Below, piece by piece: positions 1 through 13,611 of a stretch of DNA of 64,000 nt. The notes under the pieces were generated by a model. The model was not told the DNA's origin. It worked only from the letters and a program-made list of their open reading frames with translations, and ran no database searches. Made by a program: the position numbers and the translations under genes. The first letter of the stretch is position 1. Each line of letters starts with the position of its first letter. The stretch comes from Eutreptiella sp. 'Long Island Sound 2002' (Eukaryota > Euglenozoa > Euglenophyceae > Eutreptiales > Eutreptiaceae): assembly GCA_964036045.1 (NCBI GenBank), contig OZ038388.1, positions 5,241,131 to 5,305,130 of the forward strand, given 5' to 3'.

Positions 1-3000
1 GCTCTGCAGTGGACAGGATCCCCGAGGCGGCAGGAGTTATGTAGCCACTTTGCCCACAAGTGGGTCACTTCTGATTCTACTCCCCGCTCTGAAGCGGAGG
101 GGATCCCGGAGGCGGCAGGGGTTACGTAGCCACCTTGCCCACAAGTGGGCCACTTCTGATTCTGCCCCTCGCTCTGAAGCGGATGGGATCCTCGAGGCGG
201 CAGGGGTTATGTAGCCACCCTGCCCACAAGTGGGCCACTTCTGATTCTGCCCCCCGCTTGGAAGCGGAGGGGATCCCCGAGGCGGCAGGGGTTATGTAGC
301 CACCTTGCCCACAAGTGGGCCACTTCTGATTTTGCCCCTCGCTCTGAAGCGGAGGGGATCCCCGAGGCGGCAGGGGTTATGTAGCCACCTTGCCCACAAG
401 TTGGCCACTTCTGGGTCTCGCCCTGCTCTGAAGCGGAGGGGATCCTCGAGGCGGCAGGGGTTACGTAGCCACCTTGCCCACTTGTTAGCAACGTCTGATT
501 CTGCCCTCCGCTCTGAAGTTGTGGGGACCCCCCAGGCGGCATGGGTTATGTAGCCACCTTGCCCGCAAGTGGGCCACTTCTGATTTTACCCCCGCTCCGA
601 AGCGAAGGGGACCCCACAGGCGGCCGGGGTTACGTAGCCACCTTGCCCACAAGTGGGCCACTTCTGATTTTGCCCCTCGCTCGGAAGCGGAGGGGATCCC
701 CGAGGCGGCAAGGGTTACGTAGCCACCTTGCCCACTTGTTAGCAACGTCTGATTCTGCCCCCCGCTTTGAAGCTGTGGGGACCCCTCAAGTGGCAGGGGT
801 TACGTAGCCACCTTGCCCACAAGTGGGCCACTTCTGATTTTGCCCCTCGCTCTGAAGCGGAGGGGATCCCTGAGGCGGCAGGGGTTATGTAGCCACCTTG
901 CCCACAAGTGGGCCACTTCTGATTTTACCCCCTCTCTGAAGCGAAGGGGACCCCACAGGCGGCAGGGGTTACGTAGCCACCTTGCCCACAAGTGGGCCAC
1001 TTCTGATTTTGGCCTTCGCTTTGAAGCGGAGGGGATCCCTGAGGCGGCAGGGGTTATGTAGCTACCTTGCCCACAAGTTGGCCACTTCTGATTCTGCCCC
1101 CCGCTCTGCAGCGGACGGTATCCCGGAGGCGGCAAGGGTTATGTAGCCACCTTGCCCACTTGTTAGCAACTTGTGATTCTGCCCCCCGCTCTGAAGCTGT
1201 GGGGACCCCCCAGGCGGCAGGGGTTATGTAGCCACTTTGCCCAATTGTGGGCCACTTCTGATTCTGCTCCCCGCTCTGAAGCGGAGGGGACCCCCCAGGC
1301 GGCAGGGTTTATGTAGCCCGCTTGCCCATAAGTGGATCACTTCTGATTCTACTCCCCGCTCTGAAGCGGAGGGGATCCCCGAGACGGTAAGGGTTATGTA
1401 GCCACCTTGCCCACAAGTGGGCCACTTCTGATTTTGCCACCCGCTTGGAAGCTGTGGGGATCCCAGAGGAAGCAGGGGTTATGTAGACACCTTGCCCACA
1501 AGTGGGTCACTTCTGATTCTGCCCCTCGCTCTAAAGCGAAGGGGATCCCCGAGGCGGCAGGGGTTATGTAGCCACCTTGCCCACAAGTGGGCCACTTCTG
1601 ATTCTGCCCCCCGCTCTGAGGCGGAGGGGATCCCCGAGGCGGCAGGGGTTTTGTAGCCACCTTGCCCGCAAACTGGGCCACTTCTGATTCTGCCCCCCGC
1701 TCTGAAGCGGAGGGGATCCCCGAGGCGGCAGGGGTTTTGTAGCCACCTTGCCCGCAAACTGGGCCACTTCTGATTCTGCCCCTCGCTCTAAAGCGAAGGG
1801 GATCCCCGAGGCGGCAGGGGTTATGTAGCCACCTTGCCCACAAGTGGGCCACTTCTGATTCTGCCCCCCGCTCTGAAGCGGAGGGGATCCCCGAGGCGGC
1901 AGGGGTTTTGTAGCCACCTTGCCCGCAAACTGGGCCACTTCTGATTCTGCCCCCCGCTCGGAAGCTGTGGGGATCCCCGAGGAAGTTGGGGTTATTTAGA
2001 CACCCTGCCCACAAGTGGGCCACTTCTGATTTTGCCCCTCGCTCTGAAGCGGAGGGGATCCCCGAGGCGGCAGGGGTTATGTAGCCACCTTGCCCACAAG
2101 TGGGCCACTTCTGATTTTGCCCCTCGCTCTGAAGCGGAGGGGATCCCCGAGGCGGCAAGGGTTGCGTAGCCACCTTGCCCACTTGTTAGCAACGTGTGAT
2201 TCTGCCCTCCGCTCTAAAGCTTTGGGGACCCCTCAAGTGGCAGGGGTTACGTAGCCACCTTGCCCACAAGTGGGCCACTTCTGATTTTGCCCCTCGCTCT
2301 GAAGCGGAGGGGATCCCTGGGGCGGCAGGGGTTATGTAGCCACCTTGCCCACGAGTGGGCCACCTCTGATTTTACCCCCGCTCTGAAGCGAAGGGGACCC
2401 AACAGGCGGCAGGGGTTATGTAGCCACCTTGCCCACAAGTTGGCCACTTCTGATTCTGCCCCCCGCTCTGCAGCGGACGGGATCCCCGAGGCGGCAAGGG
2501 TTATGTAGCCACCTTGCCCACTTGTTAGCAACTTGTGATTCTGCCCCCCGCTCTGAAGCTGTGGAGACCCCCCAGGCGGCAGGGGTTATGTAGCCACCTT
2601 GCCCACAAGTGGGCCACTTCTGACTCTGCCCCCCGCTCTGCAGCGGAGGGGATCCCCCAGGCGGCAAGGATTACGTAGCCACCTTGCCCACAAGTGGGCC
2701 ACTTCTGATTCTGCCCCCCGCTCTAAAGCGGAGGGGATTCACGAGGCGGCAGTGGTTATGTAGCCACCTTGCCCACAAGTGGACCACTTCTGATTTTGCC
2801 CCCCGCTCTGAAGCGGAGGGGATCTCTCAGGCGGCAGGGGTTACGTAGCCACCTTGCCCACAAGTGGGCCACTTCTGACTCTGCCCCCCGCTCTGAAGCG
2901 AGAGGGTTCCCCGAGGCGGCGAGGGTTACGTACCCACCTTGCCCACAAGTGGGCCACTTCTGATTCTGCCCCCGCTCTAAAGCGGAGGGGATTCCCGAGG

Positions 3001-6000
3001 CGGCAGGGGTTATGTAGCCACCTTGCCCACAAGTGGACCACTTCTGATTCTGCCCCCCGCTCTGAAGCTATGGGGACCCCCCAGGCGGCAGGGGTTATGT
3101 AGCCACCTTGCCCACAAGTGGGCCACTTCTGACTCTGCCCCCCGCTCTGAAGCGGAGGGGATCTCTCAGGCGGCAGGGGTTATGTAGCCACCTTGCCCAC
3201 AAGTGGACCACTTCTGATTCTGCCCCCCGCTCTGAAGCTATGGGGACCCCCCAGGCGGCAGGTGTTATGTAGCCACCTTGCCCACAAGTGGACCACTTCT
3301 GATTCTGCCCCCCGCTCTAAAGCGGAGGGGATTCCCCAGGCGGCAGGGGTTATGTAGCCACTTTGCCCACAAGTGGACCACTTCTGATTGTGCCCCCCGC
3401 TCTGAAGCTATGGGGACCCCCCAGGCGGCAGGGGTTATGTAGCCACCTTGCCCACAAGTGGGCCACTTCTGATGCTGCCCCCCGCTCTGAAGCGGAGGGG
3501 ATCACCCAAGCAGCAAGGGTTGTGTAGCCACCTTGTCCACAAGTGGGCCACTTCCAATTGTGCCCCCCGCTCTAAAGCGGAGGGGATTCCCGAGGCGGCA
3601 GGGGTTATGTAGCCACCTTGCCCACAAGTGGACCACTTCTGATTCTACTCCCCGCTCTGAAGCGGTGGGGATCCTCCAGGCGGCAGGGGTTAAGTAGACA
3701 CCTTGCCCACAAGTGGGTCACTTCTGATTCTGCCCCCCGCTCTGAAGCGGAGGGGATCCCCGAGGCGGCAGGGGTTATGTAGCCACGTTGCCCACAAGTG
3801 GGCCACTTCTGATTCTGCCCCTCGCTCTGAAGCGGAGGGGATCCCCGAGGCAGCAGGGGTTATGTAGCCACCTTGCCCACAAGTTGATCACTTCTGATTC
3901 TGCTCCCCCCTCTGAAGCGGAGGGGATTCCCGAGGAGGCAGGGGTTATTTAGCCACCTTGCCCACAAGTGGGCCTTTTCTGATTCTGCCCCTCGCTCTGC
4001 AGCGGACAGGATCCTTGAGGGGGCAGCGTTTACTTAGCCACCTTGCCCACAAGTGGGCCACTTCTGATTCTGCCACTCGCTCTGAAGAGGAGGGGATTCC
4101 CCATGCGGCAGGGGTTACGTAGCCACCTTGCCCACAAGTGGGCCACTTCTGATTCTGCCCCCCGCTCTGAAGCGGAGGCAAACCCCCCATGCGGCAGCGT
4201 TTAGGTAGCCACCTTGCCCACAAGTGGGCGACTTCTGATTCTGCCCCTCGCTTTGAAGCAGAGGGGATCCCCTGGGTGGCAGGGGTTATGTAGCCCGCTT
4301 GCCCACGAGTGGGCCACTTCTGATTCTGCCACTCGCTCGGAAGCTGTGGGGATCCCCGAGGCGGCAGGGGTTATGTAGCCACCTTGCCCACAAGTGGGCC
4401 ACTTCTGATTTTGCCCCTCGCTTTGAGGCGGACGGGATCCCCGAGGCGGCAAGGGTTATGTAGCCACCTTGCCCACAAGTGGGTCACTTCTGATTCTGCC
4501 CCCCGCTCTGAAGCGGAGGGGATTCCCCAGGCGGCAGGGGTTATGTAGCCACCTTGCCCACAGATGGGCCACTTCTGATTCTGCCCCCCGCTCTGAAGCG
4601 GAGGGGATCCCCGAGGCGGCAGGGGTTATGTAGCCACCTTGCCCACAAGTGGATCACTTCTGATTCTACTCCCCGCTCTGAAGCGGAGGGGATCCCCGTG
4701 GCAGCAGGGGTTATGTAGCCACCTTGCCCACAAGTGGATCACTTCTGATTCTACTCCCCGCTCTGAAGCGGAGGGGATCCCCGAGGCAGCAGGGGTCATG
4801 TGGCCACCTTGCCCACAAGTGTGCCACTTCTGATTCTGCCACTCGCTCTGAAGCGGAGGGGATCCCCGAGGCAGCAGGGGTTATGTAGCCGGCTTGCCCA
4901 CAAGTGGGCCACTTCTGATTCTGCCCCCCGCTCTGCAGTGGACGGGATCCCCGACGCGGCAGGGGTTATGTAGCCACCTTACCCACTTGTAGGCCACTTC
5001 TGATTCTGCCCCCCGTCATGAAGCGGAGGGGATCCCCGAGGCGGCAAGGGTTACGTAGCCACCTTGCCCACAAGTGGGCCACTTCTGATTCTGCCACTCG
5101 CTCTGAAGCGGAGGGGATCCCCCAAGCAGCAAGGGTTGTGTAGCGCCCTTGCCCACAAGTAGGTCACTTCTGGTTCTGTGACTCGCTCTCAAAAGGAGGG
5201 GATCCCTCAGGCGGTAGGGGTTACGTAGCCGGCTTGCCCACAAGTGGGCCACTTCTGATTCTGCCCCCCGCTCTGCAGTGGATGGGATCCCCGAGGCGGC
5301 AGTAGTTATGTAGCCACCTTGCCCACAAGTGTGCCACTTCTGATTCTGCCCCCCGCTCTAAAGCGGAGGGGATCCCCGAGGCAGCAGGGGTTATGTAGCC
5401 ACCTTACCCACTTGTAGGCCACTTCTGATTCTGCCCCCCGTCATGAAGCGGAGGGGATCCCCGAGGCGGCAAGGGTTACGTAGCCACCTTGACCACAAGT
5501 GGGCCACTTCTGATTCTGCCACTCGCTCTGAAGCGGAGGGGATCCCCCAAGCAGCAAGGGTTGTGTAGCGCCCTTGCCCACAAGTGGGTCACTTCTGGTT
5601 CTGTGACTCGCTCTGAAGAGGAGGGGATCCCTCAGGCGGTAGGGGTTACGTAGCCGGCTTGCCCACAAGTGGGCCATTTCTGATTCTGCCCCCCGCTCAG
5701 CAGTGGATGGGATCCCCGAGGCGGCAGTAGTTATGTAGCCACCTTACCCACAAGTGTGCCACTTCTGATTCTGCCCCCCGCTCTAAAGCGGAGGGGATCC
5801 CCGAGGCAGCAGGGGTTATGTAGCCACCTTACCCACTTGTAGGCCACTTCTGATTCTGCCCCCCGTCATGAAGCGGAGGGGATCCCCGAGGCGGCAAGGG
5901 TTACGTAGCCACCTTGACCACAAGTGGGCCACTTCTGATTCTGCCACTCGCTCTGAAGCGGAGGGGATCCCCCAAGCAGCAAGGGTTGTGTAGCGCCCTT

Positions 6001-9000
6001 GCCCACAAGTGGGTCACTTCTGGTTCTGTGACTCGCTCTGAAGAGGAGGGGATCCCTCAGGCGGTAGGGGTTACGTAGCCGGCTTGCCCACAAGTGGGCC
6101 ATTTCTGATTCTGCCCCCCGCTCAGCAGTGGATGGGATCCCCGAGGCGGCAGTAGTTATGTAGCCACCTTGCCCACAAGTGGGTCATTTCTGATTCTGCC
6201 CCGCGCTTTGAAGCGGAGGGGATTCCCGAGGCAGCAGGGGTTGTGTAGCCACCTTGCCCACAAGTGGGTCACCTCTGATTCTGCCCCTCGCTCTGAAGAG
6301 GAGGGGATCCCCGAGGCGGCAGGGGTTATGTAGCCACCTTGCCCACAAGTGGGCCACTTCTGATTCTGCCCCCCGCTCTAAAGCGGAGGGGATCCCCGAG
6401 GCAGCAGGGGTTATGTAGCCACCTTGCCCACAAGTGGGCCACCTCTGATTCTGCCTCCCGCTCGGAAGCTGTGGGCATCCCCGAGGCAGCAGGGGTTATG
6501 TAGCCACCTTGCCCACAAGTGGGTCACTTCTGATTCTGCCGCCCGCTCTGAAGCGGAGGGGATCCCCGAGGCGGCAGGGGTTATGTAGCCACCTTGCCCA
6601 CAAGTGGGCCACTTCTGATTCTGCCCCCCGCTCTAAAGCGGAGGGGATCCCCGAGGCAGCAGGGCTTATGTAGCCACCTTACCCACTTGTAGGCCACTTC
6701 TACTTCTGCCCCCCGTCATGAAGCGGAGGGGATCCCCGAGGCGGCAAGGGTTACGTAGCCACCTTGCCCACAAGTGGGCCACCTCTGATTCTGCCACTCG
6801 CTCTGAAGCGGAGGGGATCCCCCAAGCAGCAGGGGTTGTGTAGCGCCCTTGCCCACAAGTGGGTCACTTCTGATTCTGTGACTCGCTCTGAAGAGGAGGG
6901 GATCCCCGAGGCAGCAGGGGTTATGTAGCCACCTTGCCCACAAGTGGGCCACTTCTGATTCTGCCCCCCGCTCTAAAGCGGAGGGGATCCCCGAGGCAGC
7001 AGGGGTTATGTAGCCACCTTACCCACAAGTGGGCCACTTCTGATTCTGCCCCCCGCTCGGAAGCTGTGGGCATCCCCGAGGCAGCAGGGGTTATGTAGCC
7101 ACCTTGCCCACAAGTGGGTCACTTCTGATTCTGCTCCCCGCTCTGAAGCGGAGGGGATCCCCGAGGCGGCAGGGGTTATGTAGCCACCTTGCCCACAAGT
7201 GGGCCACTTCTGATTCTGCCCCCCGCTCTAAAGCGGAGGGGATCCCCGAGGCAGCAGGGGTTATGTAGCCACCTTACCCACTTGTAGGCCACTTCTGATT
7301 CTGCCCCCCGTCATGAAGCGGAGGGGATCCCCGAGGCGGCAAGGGTTACGTAGCCACCTTGCCCACAAGTGGGCCACTTCTGATTCTGCCACTCGCTCTG
7401 AAGCGGAGGGGATCCCCCAAGCAGCAGGGGTTGGGCAGCGCCCTTGCCAAAAAGTGGGTCACTTCTGGTTCCGTGACTCGCTCTGAAGAGGAGGGGATCC
7501 CTCAGGCGGCAGGGTTTACGTAGCCGGCTTGCCCACAAGTGGGCGACTTCTGATTCTGCCCCCCGCTCTGAAGCTGTGGGGATCCGCGAGGCGGCAGGGG
7601 TTACGTAGCCACCTTGCCCACAAGTGGGTCACTTCTGATTCTGCCCCCCGCTCTGAAGCGGAGGGGATCCCCGAGACGGCAGGGGTTATGTAGTCACCTT
7701 GCCCACCAGTGGGCCACTTCTGATTTTGCCCCCCGCTCTAAAGTGGAGGGGATCCCCGAGGCAGCAGGGGTTATGTAGCCACCTTGCCCACAAGTGGGCC
7801 ACTTCTGATTCTGCCCCCCGCTCGGAAGCTGTGGGGATCCCCGAGGCAGCAGGGGTTATGTAGCCACCTTGCCCACAAGTGGGTCACTTCTGATTCTGCC
7901 CCCCGCTCTGAAGCGGAGGGGATCCCCGAGGCGGCAGGGGTTATGTAGCCACCTTGCCCACAAGTGGGCCACTTCTGATTCTGCCCCCCGCTCTAAAGCG
8001 GAGGGGATCCCCGAGGCGGCAGGGCTTATGTAGCCACCTTACCCACTTGTAGGCCACTTCTGATTCTGCCCCCCGTCATGAAGCGGAGGGGATCCCCGAG
8101 GCGGCAAGGGTTACGTAGCCACCTTGCCCACAAGTGGGCCACTTCTGATTCTGCCACTCGCTCTGAAGCGGAGGGGATCCCCCAAGCAGCAGGGGTTGTG
8201 TAGCGCCCTTGCCCACAAGTGGGTCACTTCTGATTCTGTGACTCGCTCTGAAGAGGAGGGGATCCCCGAGGCAGCAGGGGTTATGTAGCCACCTTGCCCA
8301 CAAGTGGGCCATTTCTGATTCTGCCCCCCGCTCTGAAGCTGTGGGGATCCGCGAGGCGGCAGGGGTTACGTAGCCACCTTGCCCACAAGTGGGTCACTTC
8401 TGATTCTGCCCCCCGCTCTGAAGCGGAGGGGATCCCCGAGACGGCAGGGGTTATGTAGTCACCTTGCCCACCAGTGGGCCACTTCTGATTTTGCCCCCCG
8501 CTCTAAAGTGGAGGGGATGCTTGAGGCAGCAGGGCTTATGTAGCCACCTTGCCCACAAGTGGGCCACTTCTGATTCTGCCCCCCGCTCGGAAGCTGTGGG
8601 GATCCCCGAGGCAGCAGGGGTTATGTAGCCACCTTGCCCACAAGTGGGTCACTTCTGATTCTGCCCCCCGCTCTGAAGCGGGGGGGATCCCCGAGGCAGC
8701 AGGGGTTATGTAGCCACCTTGCCCACAAGTGGGCCACTTCTGATTCTGCCCCCCGCTCTGAAGCTGTGGGGATCCGCGAGGCGGCAGGGGTTACGTAGCC
8801 ACCTTGCCCACAAGTGGGTCACTTCTGACTCTGCCCCCCGCTCTAAAGTGGAGGGGATCCCCGAGGCAGCAGGGGTTATCTAGCCACCTTGCCCACAAGT
8901 GGGCCACTTCTGATTCTGCCCCCCGCTCGGAAGCTGTGGGGATCCCCGAGGCAGCAGGGGTTATGTAGCCACCTTGCCCACAAGTGGGTCACTTCTGATT

Positions 9001-11662
9001 CTGCCCCCCGCTCTGAAGCGGAGGGGATCCCTCAGGCAGCAGGGCTTATGTAGCCACCTTACCCACTTGTAGGCCACTTCTGATTCTGCCCCCCGTCATG
9101 AAGCGGAGGGGATCCCCGAGGCGGCAAGGGTTACGTAGCCACCTTGCCCACAAGTGGGCCACTTCTGATTCTGCCACTCGCTCTGAAGCGGAGGGGATCC
9201 CCCAAGCAGCAAGGGTTGTGTAGCGCCCTTGCCCACAAGTGGGTCACTTCTGATTCTGTGACTCGCTCTGAAGAGGAGGGGATCCCCGAGGCAGCAGGGG
9301 TTATGTAGCCACCTTGCCCACAAGTGGGCCACTTCTGATTCTGCCCCCCGCTCTAAAGCGGAGGGGATCCCCGAGGCGGCAGTAGTTATGTAGCCACCTT
9401 GCCCACAAGTGGGCCACTTCTGATTCTGCCCCCCGCTCGGAAGCTGTGGGCATCCCCGAGGCAGCAGGGGTTATGTAGCCACCTTGCCCACAAGTGGGTC
9501 ACTTCTGATTCTGCTCCCCGCTCTGAAGCGGAGGGGATCCCCGAGGCGGCAGGGGTTATGTAGCCACCTTGCCCACAAGTGGGCCACTTCTGATTCTGCC
9601 CCCCGCTCTAAAGCGGAGGGGATCCCCGAGGCAGCAGGGGATATGTAGCCACCTTACCCACTTGTAGGCCACTTCTGATTCTCCCCCCCGTCATGAAGCG
9701 GAGGGGATCCCCGAGGCGGCAAGGGTTACGTAGCCACCTTGCCCACAAGTGGGCCACCTCTGATTCTGCCCCTCGCTCTGAAGCGGAGGGGATCCTCCAA
9801 GCAGCAGGGGTTGTGCAGCGCCCTTGCCCACAAGTGGGTCACTTCTGGTTCTGCGACTCGCTCTGAAGAGGAGGGGATCCCTCAGGCGGCAGGGTTTACG
9901 TAGCCGGCTTGCCCACAAGTGGGCGACTTCTGATTCTGCCCCCCGCTCTGAAGCTGTGGGGATCCGCGAGGCGGCAGGGGTTATGTAGCCACCTTGCCCA
10001 CAAGTGGGTCACTTCTGATTCTGCCCCCCGCTCTAAAGCGGAGGGGATCCCCGAGACGGCAGGGGTTATGTAGTCACCTTGCCCACCAGTGGGCCACTTC
10101 TGATTTTGCCCCCCGCTCTAAAGTGGAGGGGATCCCCGAGGCAGCAGGGGTTATGTAGCCACCTTGCCCACAAGTGGGCCACTTCTGATTCTGCCACTTG
10201 CTCTGAAGCGGAGGGGATCCCCCAAGCAGCAGGGGTTGTGTAGCGCCCTTGCCCACAAGTGGGTCACTTCTGATTCTGTGACTCGCTCTGAAGAGCAGGG
10301 GATCCCTCAGGCGGCAGGGGTTACGTAGCCGGCTTGCCCGCAAGTGGGCCACTTCTGATTCTGCCCCCCGCTCTGAAGTGGACGGGATCCCCGAGGCGGC
10401 ACGGGTTATGTAGCCACCTTGCCCACAAGTGGGTCACTTCTGATTCTGCCCCCCGCTCTGAAGCGGAGGGGATCCCCGAGGCGGCAGGGGTTATGTAGCC
10501 ACCTTACCCACAAGTGTGCCACTTCTGATTCTGCCCCCCGCTCTAAAGCGGAGGGGATCCCCGAGGCAGCAGGGGTTATGTAGCCACCTTGCCCACAAGT
10601 GGATCACTTCTGATTCTGCCCCCCGCTCTAAAGCGGAGGGGATCCCCGAGGCAGCAGGGGTTATGTAGCCACCTTACCCACAAGTGTGCCACTTCTGATT
10701 CTGCCCCCCGCTCTGAAGCGGAGGGGATCCCCGAGGGGGCAGGGGCTATGTAGCCACCTTACCCACTTGTAGGCCACTTCTGATTCTGCCCCCCGTCATG
10801 AAGCGGAGGGGATCCCGGAGGCGGCAAGGGTTACGTAGCCACCTTGCCCACAAGTGGGCCACTTCTGATCCTGCCACTCGCTCTGAAGAGGAGGGGATCC
10901 CCCAAGCAGCAAGGGTTGTGTAGCGCCCTTGCCCACAAGTGGGTCACTTCTGGTTCTGTGACTCGCTCTGAAGAGGAGGGGATCCCTCAGGCGGTAGGGG
11001 TTGCGTAGCCGGCTTGCCCACAAGTGGGCCATTTCTGATTCTGCCCCCCGCTCAGCAGTGGATGGGATCCCCGAGGCGGCAGTAGTTATGTAGCCACCTT
11101 GCCCACAAGTGGGTCACTTCTGATTCTGCCCCCCGCTCTGAAGCGGAGGGGATCCCCGAGGCGGCAGGGGTTACCTAGCCACCTTGCCCACAAGTGGGCC
11201 ACTTCTGATTCTGCCCCCCGCTCTAAAGCGGAGGGGATTCCCCAGGCGGCAGGGGTTATGTAGCCACCTTGCCCACAAGTGGGTCACTTCTGATTCTGCC
11301 CGCCGCTCTAAAGCGGAGGGGATCCCCGAGGCGGCAGGGGTTATGTAGCCACCTTGCCCACAAGTGGGCCACTTCTGATTCTGCCCCCCGCTCTAAAGCG
11401 GAGGGGATCCCCGAGGCAGCAGGGGTTATGTAGCCACCTTACCCACTTGTAGGCCACTTCTGATTCTGCCCCCCGTCATGAAGCGGAGGGGATCCCCGAG
11501 GCGGCAAGGGTTACGTAGCCACCTTGCCCACAAGTGGGCCACTTCTGATTCTGCCACTCGCTCTGAAGCGGAGGGGATCCCCCAAGCAGCAAGGGTTGTG
11601 TAGCGCCCTTGCCCACAAGTGGGTCACTTCTGGTTCTGTGACTCGCTCTGAAGAGGAGGGGA
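1..11662. repeat. 85-bp tandem satellite array with 425-bp higher-order repeats
   Basis: About 137 head-to-tail monomers of 85 bp run from the window edge to 11662, so the array probably continues upstream. Spacing stays in multiples of 85: one variant monomer (CCGTCATGAAG) recurs near 5010, 5435, 5860, 6710, 7305, 8070, 9090, 9685 and 10790, at intervals of 5, 5, 10, 7, 9, 12, 7 and 13 units. The first 4.9 kb has heterogeneous monomers; after that, blocks of five monomers (425 bp) repeat almost identically. Each monomer contains a strong stem-loop (CCGCT-CTGA-AGCGG nested in CCCC/GGGG), a GGGGATCCCC palindrome, and CCCAC-AA-GTGGG. The open frames across the array end at array-specific stops and look like by-products of an 85-nt period that is not a multiple of three. 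I infer non-coding heterochromatic or centromere-type satellite. Confidence 0.97.
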
Positions 11663-11849
11663 CTTCATTGTTTTGCTCGGCAATATCGATCGCACTGGTT
11701 TGTGTTGCCCATCTGTCACACATGGGGAATGCCGTTCACGCGGAGCACAGTTATGTATGCCGGTAACTACTTGAACCCGAGTTGTGGCCTTTCCCCCCAA
11801 GTTTGTGGTTCCATAATAGGGTTTTCCAAGCTTCTTATGCAGGGGGGAC
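11663..11849. other. single-copy flank of the satellite
   Basis: The satellite stops abruptly inside a monomer (after GAGGAGGGGAC). The next 190 bases show no repeat, gene or RNA that I recognise. Confidence 0.6.
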
Positions 11850-12401
11850 GTGACATACAGCATAAATTGTAAGAATCTTAAAGCCAAATAATTCTGGGGA
11901 GGTTGTGCGTCGAAAGTTACTTGTGCGCGGAAACTAATTAATTACAAAAAAAAACTAGTTCCAGGCGAACGAACAAAAAAGACCACATAATGACGCCGAA
12001 ATTAAAATAATCACAAAAATTCAATTCTGTGGATCATGTTGTGTGTCATCTTGTATAAAGGTTCGTGGGTACTAGACATTCTGTTGCACCCGGGGAATAA
12101 TAGCATCCAACCAAAGAGCGAAGTAGCCTCATGCAACTAGAGAGCACCAAGGATTGGCGGCATCCATCCAGAGACCGCCAGGAAACAACACCATGCATCT
12201 GGACTCCACCACGAAGTACCATTTCCCTGTTTTCGTTGCAGCGACGCAACGCAAATTGCAAAAAAATTAATTCCAGGTGAACAATTCAAATTTTTCATCG
12301 CGGAATTGAAAAAAACGGCGAAAATAATTTTTGAACGTTGCAGTCCGCGGAAATACAAATTCCGCGGATTCTTACAATTTGCGCTGTATTTGACTTGTCA
12401 C
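11850..12401. mobile_element. MITE-like element with terminal inverted repeats
   Basis: The left end (11850-11876) reads GTGACATACAGC...AATTGTAAGAATC. The right end (12367-12401), reverse-complemented, reads GTGACAAGTCAAATACAGC...AATTGTAAGAATC, so the ends form imperfect inverted repeats of about 30 bp. A second, inner motif (TTCCAGGTGAAC or TTCCAGGCGAAC) occurs near both ends. No clear target-site duplication and no transposase frame were found. The family is not recognised; it looks like a non-autonomous DNA transposon. Confidence 0.6.
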
Positions 12402-12724
12402 CCATTTTCACCCATTTTTACCTGTTTTTGTCACACATTTCTCGTTGTAGATGGATGTTGGATTATGATGATGATGGGGAATCACCAAACGTGTGGGACC
12501 CCTGGGCCTGGGGTTATGGAGCCTTATTGAATATTTCTGTTCGCTTGCATCAGTGGAGGGCCCCACAGTTTGCCTTGAAATACCCTTCCAATACACCCCC
12601 CCCCCCCACGGGAGACCGCTGTGCGCTATGGGGGGAGATTTTGGGGGGGGAGGGGGCACCTCTGATTGCATTCCTTGAACCTTACACTTGTGGGGATGAA
12701 TTGGTGGCACAAGAGGTAGAGTAA
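12402..12724. other. no gene seen; C- and G-run pair
   Basis: A C-run (about 12595-12606) and G-runs (12630-12655) enclose about 25 bases and could be the ends of a very short element of the C/G-terminal type found elsewhere in the window. Nothing else is recognisable. Confidence 0.35.
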
Positions 12725-13033
12725 TTGATTGTACTGTGCGATGTTTGTGGAAAGGAGGGGTGCTTTTGCAATTTCTGTGGCCAATGGGGTTCCTCTCCTT
12801 TGGAGCTATTTTGGGAGTTGGTAAAAGGCCAGTCCAGGTGTACACATCGCAAAAATTGCACGCGGCGCGCACACGGCGCAAATCCTCCCTCTAGCTTCGC
12901 ATTTATACACACCAGCACACTGCCCAGCCCCTCAATGCCTCTGTGCAGGTGTACGCATCGTTTTAGCCTCTTTTTTGAAACCGAGTTTGGGCCCCATTTT
13001 TTGCTTTCTTTCCTGCAGGCAACTACGGCGTGA
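12725..13033 (+). pseudogene. cysteine-rich zinc-binding-like fragment
   Basis: The frame opens with LCDVCGKEGCFCNFCGQW, giving a C-x2-C-x4-C-x-C-x2-C cluster that could bind zinc. A diverged second copy lies near 32466-32535 (LCDVYGKEGG then VCTVC), where several cysteines are lost. The recurrence suggests a fragment of a dispersed element rather than a host gene. The rest of the frame is unremarkable. No family is recognised. Confidence 0.25.
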
Positions 13034-13392
13034 GCAGCTGAAGCAGGGTGGAACATCCAATTGGGATTACTGTAACTTATGTACCTATATATTATGTAAC
13101 TGTATATTCATTAATTTAATTTCAGGCCAGGTTTGGGTTCAGACTGGATCAGACTGACCTGAACTCATTTTCTCTTCCTGGCCTTGTTTTGCCCTGTGTA
13201 CAGACACCTGCAGTCCCACACACGCAATCGAAGTCCCTCTTCTGGTTTGAGCCGATACACAGGGGCTGCAAAAGGCAGCAAGTGGCCATGCACCACAGGC
13301 CTTTATCCTCCATGGGATTTGTGGTCATGGAGGGATTTGCTTGGTTTATTAGACTGGTCAGGCAGTTTTGGCCAGTGCCGCGCTAAGGTACC
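13034..13392. other. no gene seen
   Basis: Moderately AT-rich sequence. No splice-bounded exon, RNA gene or repeat was recognised. Confidence 0.4.
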
Positions 13393-13607
13393 TCCCACCC
13401 CCCCCCGCCCTGCGCAACGACCACCGAGCGCAATGACCACCTGCTGGTCAAACGGCCTTTTTTCTGACGTTACTATTCAAAACTATTCAAACCGACGCAA
13501 TGACAAACCCCTGGTCAAACGGCGCTTTTTTGGCCAAAAACGGTGTCTAACGACCAACCGTTGGTCAAACGGTAAAACGTTACTGGTTGTTGCGCAAGGG
13601 GGGGGGC
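13393..13607. mobile_element. short C/G-run-terminated MITE
   Basis: The left end is a C-run followed by GCCCTGCGCAACGACC. The right end is GGTTGTTGCGCAA followed by a G-run, which reverse-complements to nearly the same sequence, so the ends form inverted repeats. TACC flanks both sides (13389-13392 and 13608-13611) and may be the target duplication. Inside, TGGTCAAACGG occurs three times. No coding capacity. Confidence 0.6.
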
Positions 13608-13611
13608 TACC

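Noticed and set aside
207-11723. Dozens of 60-260 codon frames across the satellite, many ending PSAS or containing ARWLHNPCRLGDP
   Set aside because: They repeat with the 85-bp monomer, appear in several frames on both strands, and the monomer length is not a multiple of three. They are by-products of the satellite.
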